64,000 bases of DNA from CAYJFG01 sp051881695 (GCA_051881695.1 JBJEQJ010000019.1:51778-115777), one strand, 5' to 3'. Counted from the stretch's first letter, positions 49,700 through 59,350 are shown. Program-made: numbers and translations. Notes: generated by a model not told the origin, from the sequence alone.

Positions 49700-51670
49700 A
49701 TGGGTGACTTTATTTTAAAATCAGAATATAAGCCTACCGGCGACCAGCCTGCGGCAATAGAAAGCCTTGTAAACGGTATATTAAGGGGCGACAGAGAGCA
49801 GACCTTGCTCGGCGTTACAGGCTCAGGCAAGACCTTCACGATGGCAAATATTATTGAAAAGGTAAACAAGCCCACCCTGGTGCTTGCTCACAACAAAACA
49901 CTTGCTGCACAGCTTTGCTCGGAGTTTAAGCAGTTTTTTCCGGAAAATGCAGTTGAATATTTCGTAAGCTACTACGACTACTACCAGCCGGAGGCATATA
50001 TTGCCAATACCGATACTTATATAGAGAAGGACTCCTCAATAAATGATGAGATAGATAAGCTCCGCCACAGCGCAACGCTTGCCTTGTCTGAACGCAGAGA
50101 TGTTATAATAGTGTCGAGTGTGTCTTGCATTTACAGTTTGGGCAACCCAATAGACTACCGTACAATGGTTATTTCTCTGCGTCCCGGTATGCAGAAGAAC
50201 AGAGATGATTTGCTTAAAAAGCTTGTTGAGCTTCAATACGAAAGAAACGATATTAATTTTACAAGAAATAAATTCCGTGTAAGAGGCGACGTTGTGGAGA
50301 TTTTTCCGGCGGCGTCGGGAGATAACGTAATCCGCGTGGAGTTTTTCGGCGACGAAATTGACAGAATATCAGAGATAAACCCCATTACCGGTGAGCTTGT
50401 AGCAACGCTTCGCCATGCGGCGATTTATCCTGCTTCTCACTATATAGTTCCTCAGGATAAAATGAAATCGGCAATAAAACAGCTTGAGGAGGAGCTTGAG
50501 GAAAGGCTTGAATTTTTCAGAAGCAAAGGTAAGCTTTTAGAGGCGCAAAGAATTGAGCAGAGAACAAGGTACGATATTGAAATGCTTCAGGAAATAGGCT
50601 TCTGCTCAGGAATAGAAAATTATTCAAGGGTAATATCCGGCAGAGCGCCCGGAAGCTCTCCGTATACGCTTTTAGATTATTTTCCTAAGGATTTTCTGCT
50701 TTTTGTCGATGAGTCGCACGTTACTTTGCCTCAGGTAAGAGGTATGTATGCAGGTGACCATGCCAGAAAGCAAAATCTTATAGATTACGGCTTTCGTCTG
50801 CCGTCTGCATATGATAACAGACCGCTTAATTTTGACGAGTTTTACGAAAGAATAAATCAGGCTGTTTACGTCAGCGCAACACCGGGCGACTTTGAGAAGG
50901 AACACAGCACTGAAATTGTTGAGCAGGTTATACGTCCAACGGGCTTGCTTGACCCTAATATCACCGTAAAACCAACGCATGGACAGATGGACGACCTTGT
51001 GTCTGAAATTAATTTAAGAGCAGCCAAAAACGAGCGAACGCTTGTAACAACGCTGACTAAAAAAATGGCTGAGGATTTAACCTCATATTTTGAAACGCTT
51101 GGTATCAGAGTGCGCTATATGCATCACGATATTGATACCGTTGAGCGTATGGAGATAATCAGAGATTTGCGCCTTGGCGAGTTTGACGTGCTTGTCGGCA
51201 TTAACCTTTTAAGAGAGGGACTCGACATTCCCGAGGTTTCTCTTGTGGCTATTCTTGATGCAGACAAGGAGGGCTTTTTAAGAAGCGAGCGTTCGCTTAT
51301 TCAGACAATAGGCAGGGCGGCAAGAAACGCACAGGGCGAGGTTATAATGTATGCAGATGTTGTAACACCGTCAATGGAAAATGCAATAACCGAAACGCTG
51401 CGCCGCCGTAAAATACAGGAGCAGTACAATAAAGACCACGGAATAACCCCGAAAACCATTACTAAAAAGGTTTCGGAAATTCTGGAAATTTCAACCCACA
51501 GCGACGACGATAAAAAGTCAAGGACAAAGAAAAAACGCTTGACAAAAGCAGAAAAGGAACAGATGATAAATGCCCTTACTAAGGAGATGAAAGCGGCGGC
51601 AAAGCTGCTTGAATTTGAGCATGCGGCATATTTAAGGGATAAAATTAAAAAGCTTAAGGGCGAAAAATAA
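49700..51670 (+). CDS. uvrB: Excinuclease ABC subunit B
   Basis: This 656-residue helicase-like protein verifies DNA damage in nucleotide excision repair. The Walker A motif is GVTGSGKT (residues 38-45), the beta-hairpin holds YYDYYQPEAY, motif II is VDESH and the C-terminal UVR motif (LEFEHAAYLRDKI) binds UvrC. The length is normal. uvrA does not follow; a type IIA topoisomerase pair lies downstream in the same direction. Confidence 0.96.
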   Translation: MGDFILKSEYKPTGDQPAAIESLVNGILRGDREQTLLGVTGSGKTFTMANIIEKVNKPTLVLAHNKTLAAQLCSEFKQFFPENAVEYFVSYYDYYQPEAYIANTDTYIEKDSSINDEIDKLRHSATLALSERRDVIIVSSVSCIYSLGNPIDYRTMVISLRPGMQKNRDDLLKKLVELQYERNDINFTRNKFRVRGDVVEIFPAASGDNVIRVEFFGDEIDRISEINPITGELVATLRHAAIYPASHYIVPQDKMKSAIKQLEEELEERLEFFRSKGKLLEAQRIEQRTRYDIEMLQEIGFCSGIENYSRVISGRAPGSSPYTLLDYFPKDFLLFVDESHVTLPQVRGMYAGDHARKQNLIDYGFRLPSAYDNRPLNFDEFYERINQAVYVSATPGDFEKEHSTEIVEQVIRPTGLLDPNITVKPTHGQMDDLVSEINLRAAKNERTLVTTLTKKMAEDLTSYFETLGIRVRYMHHDIDTVERMEIIRDLRLGEFDVLVGINLLREGLDIPEVSLVAILDADKEGFLRSERSLIQTIGRAARNAQGEVIMYADVVTPSMENAITETLRRRKIQEQYNKDHGITPKTITKKVSEILEISTHSDDDKKSRTKKKRLTKAEKEQMINALTKEMKAAAKLLEFEHAAYLRDKIKKLKGEK

Positions 51671-51722
51671 TATTACTAAACTTTGGGAAAAGGTAATTTA
51701 AAAAGGAAAGGAATATTTTTCT

Positions 51723-53711
51723 ATGGCTAAAAAGCAGACAAAGCAGGAATACGGTAACGAAAGTATATCGTCGCTTAAAGGAGCAGACCGTGTGCGAAAA
51801 AGACCTGCGGTTATTTTCGGCTCCGACGGCATAGAGGGCTGCGAGCACGCAATTTTCGAGATTATGTCTAACGCCATTGACGAGGCAAGAGAGGGCTATG
51901 GAAATTCTATTACCGTTACTCGCTATGAGGATAACTCGATAGAGGTTGAGGATCACGGCAGAGGAATGCCTGTTGAATATAATAAGGCGGAGGAGCAGTA
52001 TAACTGGTACTTACTGTTTTGCGAGCTGTACGCCGGAGGAAAATACAACAACGAGCAGGCGGAGAATTACGAGTTTTCGCTCGGACTAAACGGACTTGGA
52101 CTGTGTGCAACGCAGTGCGCCTCAGAATATATGGACGCCGAAATTAAGCGCGACGGGTATTTGTACCGCCTGCACTTTGAAAAAGGTGAAAATATAGGCG
52201 GACTGAAAAAAGAGCCGTACAGCAAAAAGGATACCGGCTCAAAAATAAGATGGAAGCCGGACCTTGAAGTATTTACAGACATTAACGTACAGCCTCAGTA
52301 TTTTCTTGATATAATAAAAAGACAGGCAATAGTAAATGCCGGAATAACCTTTATTTTCAGAAATCAGGTGGGCAAAGCCTTTGAAACAACTGAGTTTTGC
52401 TATAAGGACGGTATTGCCGACCATGTTAAAGAAACAGTCGGAGAAAATGCGCTTTCATCCGTTCAGCTTTGGCAGACAGAAAAAATGGCGAAAGACAGAG
52501 CCGACAAGAGCGAATATAAGGTGAAAATTAATGTTGCCTTTACATTTTCCAACAAAGTAAAGCTTGCCGAGTATTACCATAATTCCAGCTGGCTTGAGCA
52601 CGGCGGCGCACCGGAAAAGGCGGTTAAAAACTCCTTTGTATATCAAATTGATTCATACCTGAAAAAGAATAATAAATACAACAAAACAGAAAGCAAAATA
52701 AATTTTACAGACGTTGAGGATTGTCTTGTTATTGTCACATCGTCCTTTTCCAGTGTAACCTCTTACGAAAACCAGACCAAAAAGGCAATTACCAATAAGG
52801 GCATACAGGACGCAATGACAGAGTTTTTCCGACAGCAGCTTGAAATTTATTTTATAGAAAACCCGATTGAAGCCGAAAAAATTGCCAATCAGGTGCTTAT
52901 AAATAAACGAAGCCGTGAAAATGCGGAAAAAACAAGACTTGACATACAAAAAAAGCTGACGGGCAATATGGACATAACCGGAAGAGTTGCAAAATTTGTA
53001 GACTGCCGCAGCAAGGACATTACAAAACGAGAGGTATTTATAGTTGAGGGTGACTCGGCATTGGGCGCCTGTAAGCAGGCGAGAGACCCGGATTTTCAGG
53101 CTATTATACCGATAAGAGGAAAAATACTGAACTGCCTTAAAGCAGACTACGATAAAATATTTAAAAGTGAAATTATAGTTGATTTGCTCAAGGTGCTTGG
53201 CTGCGGAGTGCAGGTTAAGTCAAAGGCGAATAAAAATCTTGCGTCTTTTGACATTAACGCCCTTCGCTGGAGCAAGGTAATACTTTGCACAGACGCCGAC
53301 TTTGACGGCTTTCAGATTCGCACGCTGCTGCTTACAATGCTGTATAGGCTTACTCCGGACCTTATAGAGAAGGGTAAGGTGTTTATTGCTGAATCTCCGC
53401 TTTATGAAATTACAACAAAGAATGAGATATATTTTGCCTATACAGAGGCAGAAAAGGAAAAGTTCATAGAACAAATAGGAAATAACAAATTTACTGTTCA
53501 GCGTTCAAAGGGACTGGGCGAAAACGAGCCGGATATGATGAACCTTACAACAATGAATCCCGAAACACGCAGGCTTATCAAGGTTTTACCGGATGACGCT
53601 GAAAAAACAGCGCAGATGTTCGATATTCTTCTGGGAGATAATTTAGCAGGAAGAAAAGAATTTATTATTGAAAACGGCGGAAAATATATTGACGATCTTG
53701 ATTTAAGCTGA
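51723..53711 (+). CDS. Divergent type IIA topoisomerase ATPase subunit (GyrB/ParE-like)
   Basis: This 662-residue protein has the GHKL ATPase and TOPRIM layout of GyrB/ParE. Conserved parts are MSNAIDEAREGYG, DHGRGMPV, VEGDSALGACKQARD (canonical EGDSAGGSAKQGRD) and CTDADFDGFQIRTLLL. It is divergent at normally fixed places: the arm PGMYIGS is AVIFGSD, GGLHGVG is LGLNGLG and the usual AVEVVLTVLHAGGK is replaced by NWYLLFCELYAGGK. It appears active but is not the main gyrase. The matching A subunit follows after 54 bases. A role in decatenation or in a special supercoiling task is inference. Confidence 0.88.
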   Translation: MAKKQTKQEYGNESISSLKGADRVRKRPAVIFGSDGIEGCEHAIFEIMSNAIDEAREGYGNSITVTRYEDNSIEVEDHGRGMPVEYNKAEEQYNWYLLFCELYAGGKYNNEQAENYEFSLGLNGLGLCATQCASEYMDAEIKRDGYLYRLHFEKGENIGGLKKEPYSKKDTGSKIRWKPDLEVFTDINVQPQYFLDIIKRQAIVNAGITFIFRNQVGKAFETTEFCYKDGIADHVKETVGENALSSVQLWQTEKMAKDRADKSEYKVKINVAFTFSNKVKLAEYYHNSSWLEHGGAPEKAVKNSFVYQIDSYLKKNNKYNKTESKINFTDVEDCLVIVTSSFSSVTSYENQTKKAITNKGIQDAMTEFFRQQLEIYFIENPIEAEKIANQVLINKRSRENAEKTRLDIQKKLTGNMDITGRVAKFVDCRSKDITKREVFIVEGDSALGACKQARDPDFQAIIPIRGKILNCLKADYDKIFKSEIIVDLLKVLGCGVQVKSKANKNLASFDINALRWSKVILCTDADFDGFQIRTLLLTMLYRLTPDLIEKGKVFIAESPLYEITTKNEIYFAYTEAEKEKFIEQIGNNKFTVQRSKGLGENEPDMMNLTTMNPETRRLIKVLPDDAEKTAQMFDILLGDNLAGRKEFIIENGGKYIDDLDLS

Positions 53712-53765
53712 CCTTAAAAAATAATAATATCAGTAAAAACGTACGAATGATTTGGAGTGAAATAA

Positions 53766-56009
53766 ATGCCACCGAGAAAGAAATCATCAAAAAAGAAAAC
53801 GCCTTACTCCTCGGGTGCTCACGGCGTTATTGAGGGCGCCGGAGCTATAGTGGAACAGAAAATAGTATCAACCCTTGAAGAAAACTATATGCCCTATGCC
53901 ATGAGCGTAATAATGTCGCGCGCAATCCCGGAAATTGACGGCTTTAAGCCGAGCCACAGAAAGCTGCTTTATACTATGTATAAAATGGGGCTTTTAGGCA
54001 GCACACGAACTAAATCAGCCAATATTGTGGGACAAACAATGAAGCTCAATCCCCACGGCGACAGCGCAATCTACGACACAATGGTGCGCTTAAGCAGAGG
54101 CTACGAGGCTCTTTTGCACCCATATGTAGATTCAAAGGGAAACTTCGGAAAATTTTACAGCAGAGATATGGCGTGGGCGGCGTCAAGATATACCGAGGCA
54201 AAGCTTGACTCAATCTGTAACGAGCTTTTTAAGGATATAGATAAGGACACGGTTGACTTTGTAGATAACTACGACAACACCTTAAAGGAGCCTACCTTGC
54301 TTCCTGCTACGTTTCCCTCTGTGCTTGTAAACGCAAACACAGGTATAGCTGTTGGTATGGCAAGCTCTATTTGCTCGTTTAATTTGCGTGAGGTATGCAA
54401 TACAACAATAGAGCTTATTAAGGATAAAGATTTTGATATTTCTCAAACTCTGCCTGCACCGGATTTTACCGGCGGAGGACAGATTGTCTATTCAAAAGAG
54501 GTTTTCGACAATATCTACAAAACCGGCAAGGGAAGCTTTAAGGTAAGAGCAAGATATACTTACGATAAATCTGAAAACTGTATAGATATTACCGGCATAC
54601 CGCAGACAACAACAAGCGAAGCTATAATAGAAAAGGTAATCGACCTTGTTAAGTCAAATAAAGTACGTGAGATTTCAGACATTCGTGACGAAACGGGACT
54701 TGACGGACTGAAAATTACAATAGATTTAAAAAAGGGAACAGATCCGGACAGACTTATGCAGAAGCTTTACAAAATGACAACGCTGGAGGACAGCTTCTCC
54801 TGCAATTTTAATGTGCTTATTGCAGGCGTGCCAAGGGTGCTGGGAGTAAAGGAATTAATTGAGGAATGGACAGCATTTAGAATTGAATGTGTACGCAGAA
54901 GAACATATTTTGACCTTAATAAAAAGAAAGATAAGCTGCACCTTTTAAAGGGACTGCAATTTATTTTGCTCGATATTGACAAGGCGGTAAAAATTGTAAG
55001 AGAAACTGCAGAGGAAAGCGAAGTTGTGCCAAACCTTATGATAGGCTTCGGCATTGATGAAATTCAGGCGGAGTATGTTGCAGAGATTAAACTGCGTCAT
55101 TTAAACAGGGAATATATTTTAAAAAGAACAGAAGAAATTGAAAGCCTTGAAAAGGACATTGCAGAGCTTGAGTCCATTTTGTCAAGCAAAACAAAGGTAA
55201 AGAACATAATCATCAGCGAGCTTAAAACCGTTGCTGAAAAATACGGCCAGCCAAGAAAAAGCGAGCTAATATATGCAAGCGACATCAAGGAGGAAAAAAT
55301 AGAGGAGGAAATCCCCGATTATCCGGTTAATCTCTTCTTTACAAAGGAGGGATACTTTAAGAAAATTACTCCTCTGTCACTCAGAATGGGCGGCGAGCAA
55401 AACTTAAAAAGCGGCGATGAAATTATCCAGAGTATTGAGGCGACCAATAATATAGACCTGCTTTTCTTTACAAACAAGTGCCAGGTGTATAAGGCAAAGG
55501 CGTCCGACTTTGCAGACACCAAGGCAAGCGTTCTGGGTAAATATATACCGGCACAGCTTAATATGGACGAAGGTGAGCTTGCAGTTAAAATGATTGCAAC
55601 TAAGGACTACAAAGGCATACTGCTTTTTGCCTTTGAAAACGGCAAGATTGCGAAGGTTCCGCTTGATGCATATGAAACAAAAACAAACAGAAAGAAGCTG
55701 ACGGGCGCTTACAGCGACAAATCCCCCTTGACGGATATTTGTTTCACTTCCGAAGATAAGGAGTTCTTGCTTAAAGCGTCGTCAGGCAGAATGTTGCTTT
55801 TGCACAGCGGTGCGCTTAATATTAAGTCAACAAGAAATACACAGGGTGTAAACGTAATGCGCTTTAAAAAGGGACATAGACTTATATCAATGGAAGAATA
55901 TAAAGAAGGAGTATTTTCAAAGCCGTCAAGGTACAGAGCAAAAACCCTGCCTGCATTGGGGGCGCTGCCTGCTATTGAGGATGAGGCTACTCAGCTTTCG
56001 ATAATTTAG
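53766..56009 (+). CDS. Divergent type IIA topoisomerase A subunit (ParC/GyrA-like)
   Basis: This 747-residue DNA-cleaving subunit partners with the gene before it. After a Lys/Ser-rich 20-residue start comes the winged-helix domain, with NPHGDSAIYDTMVRLSR and the catalytic tyrosine in ASRYTEAKL near residue 140. A coiled-coil tower is visible around residues 440-490 (EEIESLEKDIAELESILSSK). The C-terminal part is short and lacks a GyrA-box, so it is more like a ParC with a reduced beta-pinwheel. It differs from typical GyrA and ParC (about 800-850). Main gyrase genes are not in the window. Confidence 0.88.
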   Translation: MPPRKKSSKKKTPYSSGAHGVIEGAGAIVEQKIVSTLEENYMPYAMSVIMSRAIPEIDGFKPSHRKLLYTMYKMGLLGSTRTKSANIVGQTMKLNPHGDSAIYDTMVRLSRGYEALLHPYVDSKGNFGKFYSRDMAWAASRYTEAKLDSICNELFKDIDKDTVDFVDNYDNTLKEPTLLPATFPSVLVNANTGIAVGMASSICSFNLREVCNTTIELIKDKDFDISQTLPAPDFTGGGQIVYSKEVFDNIYKTGKGSFKVRARYTYDKSENCIDITGIPQTTTSEAIIEKVIDLVKSNKVREISDIRDETGLDGLKITIDLKKGTDPDRLMQKLYKMTTLEDSFSCNFNVLIAGVPRVLGVKELIEEWTAFRIECVRRRTYFDLNKKKDKLHLLKGLQFILLDIDKAVKIVRETAEESEVVPNLMIGFGIDEIQAEYVAEIKLRHLNREYILKRTEEIESLEKDIAELESILSSKTKVKNIIISELKTVAEKYGQPRKSELIYASDIKEEKIEEEIPDYPVNLFFTKEGYFKKITPLSLRMGGEQNLKSGDEIIQSIEATNNIDLLFFTNKCQVYKAKASDFADTKASVLGKYIPAQLNMDEGELAVKMIATKDYKGILLFAFENGKIAKVPLDAYETKTNRKKLTGAYSDKSPLTDICFTSEDKEFLLKASSGRMLLLHSGALNIKSTRNTQGVNVMRFKKGHRLISMEEYKEGVFSKPSRYRAKTLPALGALPAIEDEATQLSII

Positions 56010-56110
56010 CATACAACACTTTTCTTTATGGAAATATTAACAATTTTTTACTTTGCGATTTGTGCGTTTATACGAAATATCAAAAATAAGGCTGCATTGA
56101 TGAAAATTTG

Positions 56111-56119
56111 TGGTATAAT
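56111..56119 (+). promoter_or_regulatory. Extended -10 for the dockerin protein gene
   Basis: TGGTATAAT, a perfect extended -10, lies 41 bases before the ATG at 56161. No good -35 at standard spacing. Confidence 0.5.
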
Positions 56120-56160
56120 GAAACTGCTTAACTAAAATATTTTAGCAAAGGAGTATCAAT

Positions 56161-59073
56161 ATGGTAAAGCAAAAATCAGTAAGGAAAAAAAGCTTTGCTA
56201 AGGCGGCTGTTTCGGTTGCGCTATGCTTAGCAATGATTCTTACATCGCTTGCATGCCTTGTTGCAAGTGCAGCAGCGGCAAAGGGAGATGTAATCTATTT
56301 TGAAAAGCCCGAAGACTGGTCGGAAGATATCCGCATCCACTACTGGGGTACGGGTGCAGACACAAGCTGGCCGGGCAAGGCTATGGAAAAATTAAGCGAC
56401 AAGTATTATTCCTACACCTGTCCTACAAATGTTAATCAGTTTGTTATTAACGATAACGACAAAAAACAAACAGGTGATGTAACCTTCAAGGCAAACGGTA
56501 AAATGCTGGTTATCACTACACAGGGAGGAAATAACGATTACGGAAATCCTATTTACAACTCAGAGTGGCAGGATTTTCCCGGTCTCGGACTTTCCGTTTC
56601 CGCTACTCCCGGAGACACCGACTTCGTAGGCTCAATCAGCGTTAAGCTTTCGGTTTCTTCTGCTGACAGCTCGGTATATACAGTAAACGGCGGCGAAGAA
56701 ATACCGTACAGCGACGGAGACATTATAACCTTAGGTGAAGAAGCAGAAATCGGAGATGTTATCACCTTAACTGTTTCTGCAAAATCAGGCGAGGAAACTG
56801 CAGATAAAACATATAAGTACACAAAGACTAAATCTCCGTCCGGCAATATGGCGGTATATTTTGATAATTCCTTTAATTGGGAAACACCTCATATTTATAT
56901 GTATGGTGATGAAGAAATAGCCAAGTGGCCCGGCGTTCCTATGCAGCAGGACGACAGCGGACTTTGGTATTATGTTGTTGATGATGCAACCATTAAATCA
57001 GAGAATGTTATTTTTAACGACGGCAAGGACAAGGAGCTTGACGAAACTGCACAGCAATACCCGGAAACTAACGGTCTTGCAATTAAAGCAGGTCAGTGCA
57101 AAATTCTTATCGGTACAAGCTGGATAGACTACGGCACACCTGACTCAAAGCCTGCAGGCTATGTATTTACTCCGTCAGGAACAAAGTTCTCTAAGGATTC
57201 AATTCATGTTAAGCTCGGACTTAAAAATGCAGAAAGCGGCACATTCTCAATAGACGGCAGCGCTCCTGTTGAATTTAAGCAGGGTGACTTTGTTGAAATC
57301 GGTAAGGGTAAAATTGCCGGTGAAAACATTGTTCTTACCTTAACGGCAACAGACGGAAAGCAGACAACATCTACTGATTATACATATTTAAAGACCTTTA
57401 AGGTTTCGCAGCCAACCTTCTCCAGTGCTTCAGACGGACATACTACTGAGGCGCTTATGGGAAAATATGCAACAAACCCATCATTACAGCTTGGTAAAGA
57501 AAAGACTATAACGGTTGACGGCGACCCGAGCGAGTGGGACAGCTCAATGATAATTGCTCAGGGCGTTGCAAACGACGATGCAAGAGTATATATGCCAAGC
57601 TCAATTCACGAGCGTGCATGGGATGACTATGCTCTTTATGCTGCATGGGATAACAACAATCTCTACTTTATGTGGGAGATGGCAAACGTAACTGCTATTT
57701 TAGGAAATGATCAAATTTTTGCAGCCCAAAAGCCAAACGGCGACCCGTGGAACCCGGGCTCACCTGTATTCCTTGCTTTAAGTGTTGACCCGACAAAATC
57801 CGGCACAGGCAAAGCAAAGGAAACAAACGCTAAAACCGGCGCAGTTACTTATCATGACTATGTATGGGGTAATGAAAAAGACGGCGGTATGTCTTATGAA
57901 ACAAATATAGATAAGATCATCGCCTTTGACACAGCAAATACAAACGGTGGCAGCGCAATATTCTCTCTTAATGATGAGGGCTATTTTGATTATGATACTT
58001 CGATAAAAATAGGCAGACCTGTTAATACACCGGGCACCCCAAATCAGAACGGCTTCCAGATTGCATTTGACTACGGCACACTGAGCAAAAAGCTTATCGG
58101 TATTAACGGTTACGGCGGCTCAAGATTTATCGGCGATACCTACAGCGACGACAGCGAATGGATAGACTTCTTCGACTTAGGTTACACAGCAGACAGAGGC
58201 TTTATCTATGAGGTGGCTGTTCCGCTTGAAAAGCTCGGTATTGATAAGTCATACCTTGAAACAAACGGTATCGGCGTTATGAAGATATCCACAATGGGCG
58301 CTTCAGGTCTTAACAGCCTGCCGATGGACCCGTCAATGATTAATGAAGCTGATGTTCCCTACGGTCCTGAAGGCTCCACAACTCACGAAAAAGAGGATAT
58401 AGACAATATTACAGTTCCTCTTGCAAGAGTAGGCGCATTCTTAAAGGATACGGTATTTACCCCGGCACAGTTCCAGGTAAACTTCGGTGCTGATAAGAAC
58501 TCCGGTCAGGGTACTAACGCATCTATTACATTGAAAGCTGATGATTATAACGCTGACGGCTCCTGCAAATATAATTTTGTAATCAATGGTACAAGCGTAC
58601 AGAATTCAGATAAAAACACATATGTTTGGAATCCTGCCGAAAAGGGTACATACCAGCTTTCAGTAACTGTTACCGATGCACAGGGAAGAACAGTCAGCGC
58701 AAGCACAGATTATGTTATAGGCGATAACTCTATTATCATAGATCCTCCTACTGACCCGCCGACAGAGCCGCCTACAAATCCTCCGACAAACCCGCCAACA
58801 AATCCTCCGACAAATCCTCCGACAAACCCGCCTACAAATCCACCTACAAATCCACCGACAGATCCTTCGACAGGCGATGAAGGTGTGAAAGGCGACATTG
58901 ACGGTGACGGCGAAGTAAAAACAAAAGATGTGCTTTTGTATCAGAAGCATTTGGCAAAGATTACGCTCTTTACCGACGCACAGCTTAAGGTTGCCGACTT
59001 AAACGGCGACGGAGAGTATAACTCACAGGATATACTGCTAATGCAAAAAATAATTGCAAAGATTGCAATCTGA
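56161..59073 (+). CDS. Secreted dockerin-bearing starch-binding protein (amylosome type)
   Basis: This 970-residue exported protein has a signal peptide (1-40). The modules in order are: CBM26-like 43-119 (VIYFEKPEDW, WPGKAM), a beta-sandwich 146-225, a second CBM26-like 230-325 (AVYFDNSFNW, WPGVPM), a second beta-sandwich 335-415, a large domain 440-765 (VDGDPSEWDSS, DDYALYAAWDNNNLYFMWEM) that resembles CBM74, a PKD/Ig-like domain 767-853, a PPT-rich linker 860-905 and a type I dockerin 911-970. The dockerin has two calcium loops, DIDGDGEVKTKD and DLNGDGEYNSQD. There is no catalytic domain. The layout recalls Sas6 of Ruminococcus bromii but has an extra CBM before the large domain. The CBM74 call is inference. 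Confidence 0.85.
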   Translation: MVKQKSVRKKSFAKAAVSVALCLAMILTSLACLVASAAAAKGDVIYFEKPEDWSEDIRIHYWGTGADTSWPGKAMEKLSDKYYSYTCPTNVNQFVINDNDKKQTGDVTFKANGKMLVITTQGGNNDYGNPIYNSEWQDFPGLGLSVSATPGDTDFVGSISVKLSVSSADSSVYTVNGGEEIPYSDGDIITLGEEAEIGDVITLTVSAKSGEETADKTYKYTKTKSPSGNMAVYFDNSFNWETPHIYMYGDEEIAKWPGVPMQQDDSGLWYYVVDDATIKSENVIFNDGKDKELDETAQQYPETNGLAIKAGQCKILIGTSWIDYGTPDSKPAGYVFTPSGTKFSKDSIHVKLGLKNAESGTFSIDGSAPVEFKQGDFVEIGKGKIAGENIVLTLTATDGKQTTSTDYTYLKTFKVSQPTFSSASDGHTTEALMGKYATNPSLQLGKEKTITVDGDPSEWDSSMIIAQGVANDDARVYMPSSIHERAWDDYALYAAWDNNNLYFMWEMANVTAILGNDQIFAAQKPNGDPWNPGSPVFLALSVDPTKSGTGKAKETNAKTGAVTYHDYVWGNEKDGGMSYETNIDKIIAFDTANTNGGSAIFSLNDEGYFDYDTSIKIGRPVNTPGTPNQNGFQIAFDYGTLSKKLIGINGYGGSRFIGDTYSDDSEWIDFFDLGYTADRGFIYEVAVPLEKLGIDKSYLETNGIGVMKISTMGASGLNSLPMDPSMINEADVPYGPEGSTTHEKEDIDNITVPLARVGAFLKDTVFTPAQFQVNFGADKNSGQGTNASITLKADDYNADGSCKYNFVINGTSVQNSDKNTYVWNPAEKGTYQLSVTVTDAQGRTVSASTDYVIGDNSIIIDPPTDPPTEPPTNPPTNPPTNPPTNPPTNPPTNPPTNPPTDPSTGDEGVKGDIDGDGEVKTKDVLLYQKHLAKITLFTDAQLKVADLNGDGEYNSQDILLMQKIIAKIAI
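58741..58866 (+). repeat. Pro-Thr-Asn linker repeat
   Basis: About ten tandem copies of a 12-base unit coding Pro-Pro-Thr-Asn or near variants, within the dockerin protein. Repeat number is likely to vary between strains. The long glycine-valine frames on the opposite strand are by-products. Confidence 0.9.
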
Positions 59074-59109
59074 CAGTATTTATAAAACAATACCAGATTT
59101 ATAGCTATA

Positions 59110-59140
59110 ACCGCCGGGGCGCCGAAAGCTCTCCGGCGGT
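59110..59140 (+). terminator. GC-rich stem-loop after the dockerin gene
   Basis: ACCGCCGG and CCGGCGGT form a perfect 8-bp stem with a 15-base loop. It is followed by TGATGTATAT rather than a T-run. A likely but imperfect terminator. Confidence 0.6.
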
Positions 59141-59206
59141 TGATGTATATAAAAGTGTATTTACTAAGCGTAGATTCTCAAAAGTAAAAATTTTTTCTTT
59201 TAGGTA

Positions 59207-59235
59207 TTGCAACACCTTTAATTCTGTGTTATAAT
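59207..59235 (+). promoter_or_regulatory. Sigma-A promoter for rplS
   Basis: TTGCAA, 17 bases, TATAAT with a TGT extended -10. Confidence 0.75.
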
Positions 59236-59241
59236 ACTAAG

Positions 59242-59350
59242 GCATTTGAAATCCGTCGGGCAGCCGATGGGGTTCAACGGCCCGGCAATTGCCGAGACAT
59301 TGAAGCGGACAGTCCTCTGCTGTATTAAGTATGAATGTCTGAAAATCAGG
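59242..59350 (+). ncRNA. Structured leader of rplS (candidate L19 leader)
   Basis: The 120-base leader is much more GC-rich than the flanking DNA and can form several pairings, such as GTCGG/CCGAT at 59255-59270 and the self-complementary CGGCAATTGCCG near 59284-59295. Position upstream of rplS matches the Firmicutes L19 leader, where the protein represses its own mRNA. I could not confirm the Rfam consensus by eye. Confidence 0.45.

Noticed and set aside
49458..49718. Small plus-strand open reading frame before uvrB (86 residues)
   Set aside because: It overlaps the uvrB start, has no ribosome site and its composition looks like translated AT-rich intergenic DNA.
58741..58866. CRISPR-like array of short units
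   Set aside because: The 12-base units are contiguous with no spacers and encode the linker.
58660..58950. Minus-strand glycine/valine- or arginine/cysteine-rich repeat proteins
   Set aside because: They are antisense readings of the Pro-Thr-Asn linker repeat in the dockerin gene.
59255..59300. tRNA gene suggested by a GGTTCAA motif upstream of rplS
   Set aside because: No acceptor, anticodon or D arms can be paired; it is part of the rplS leader.
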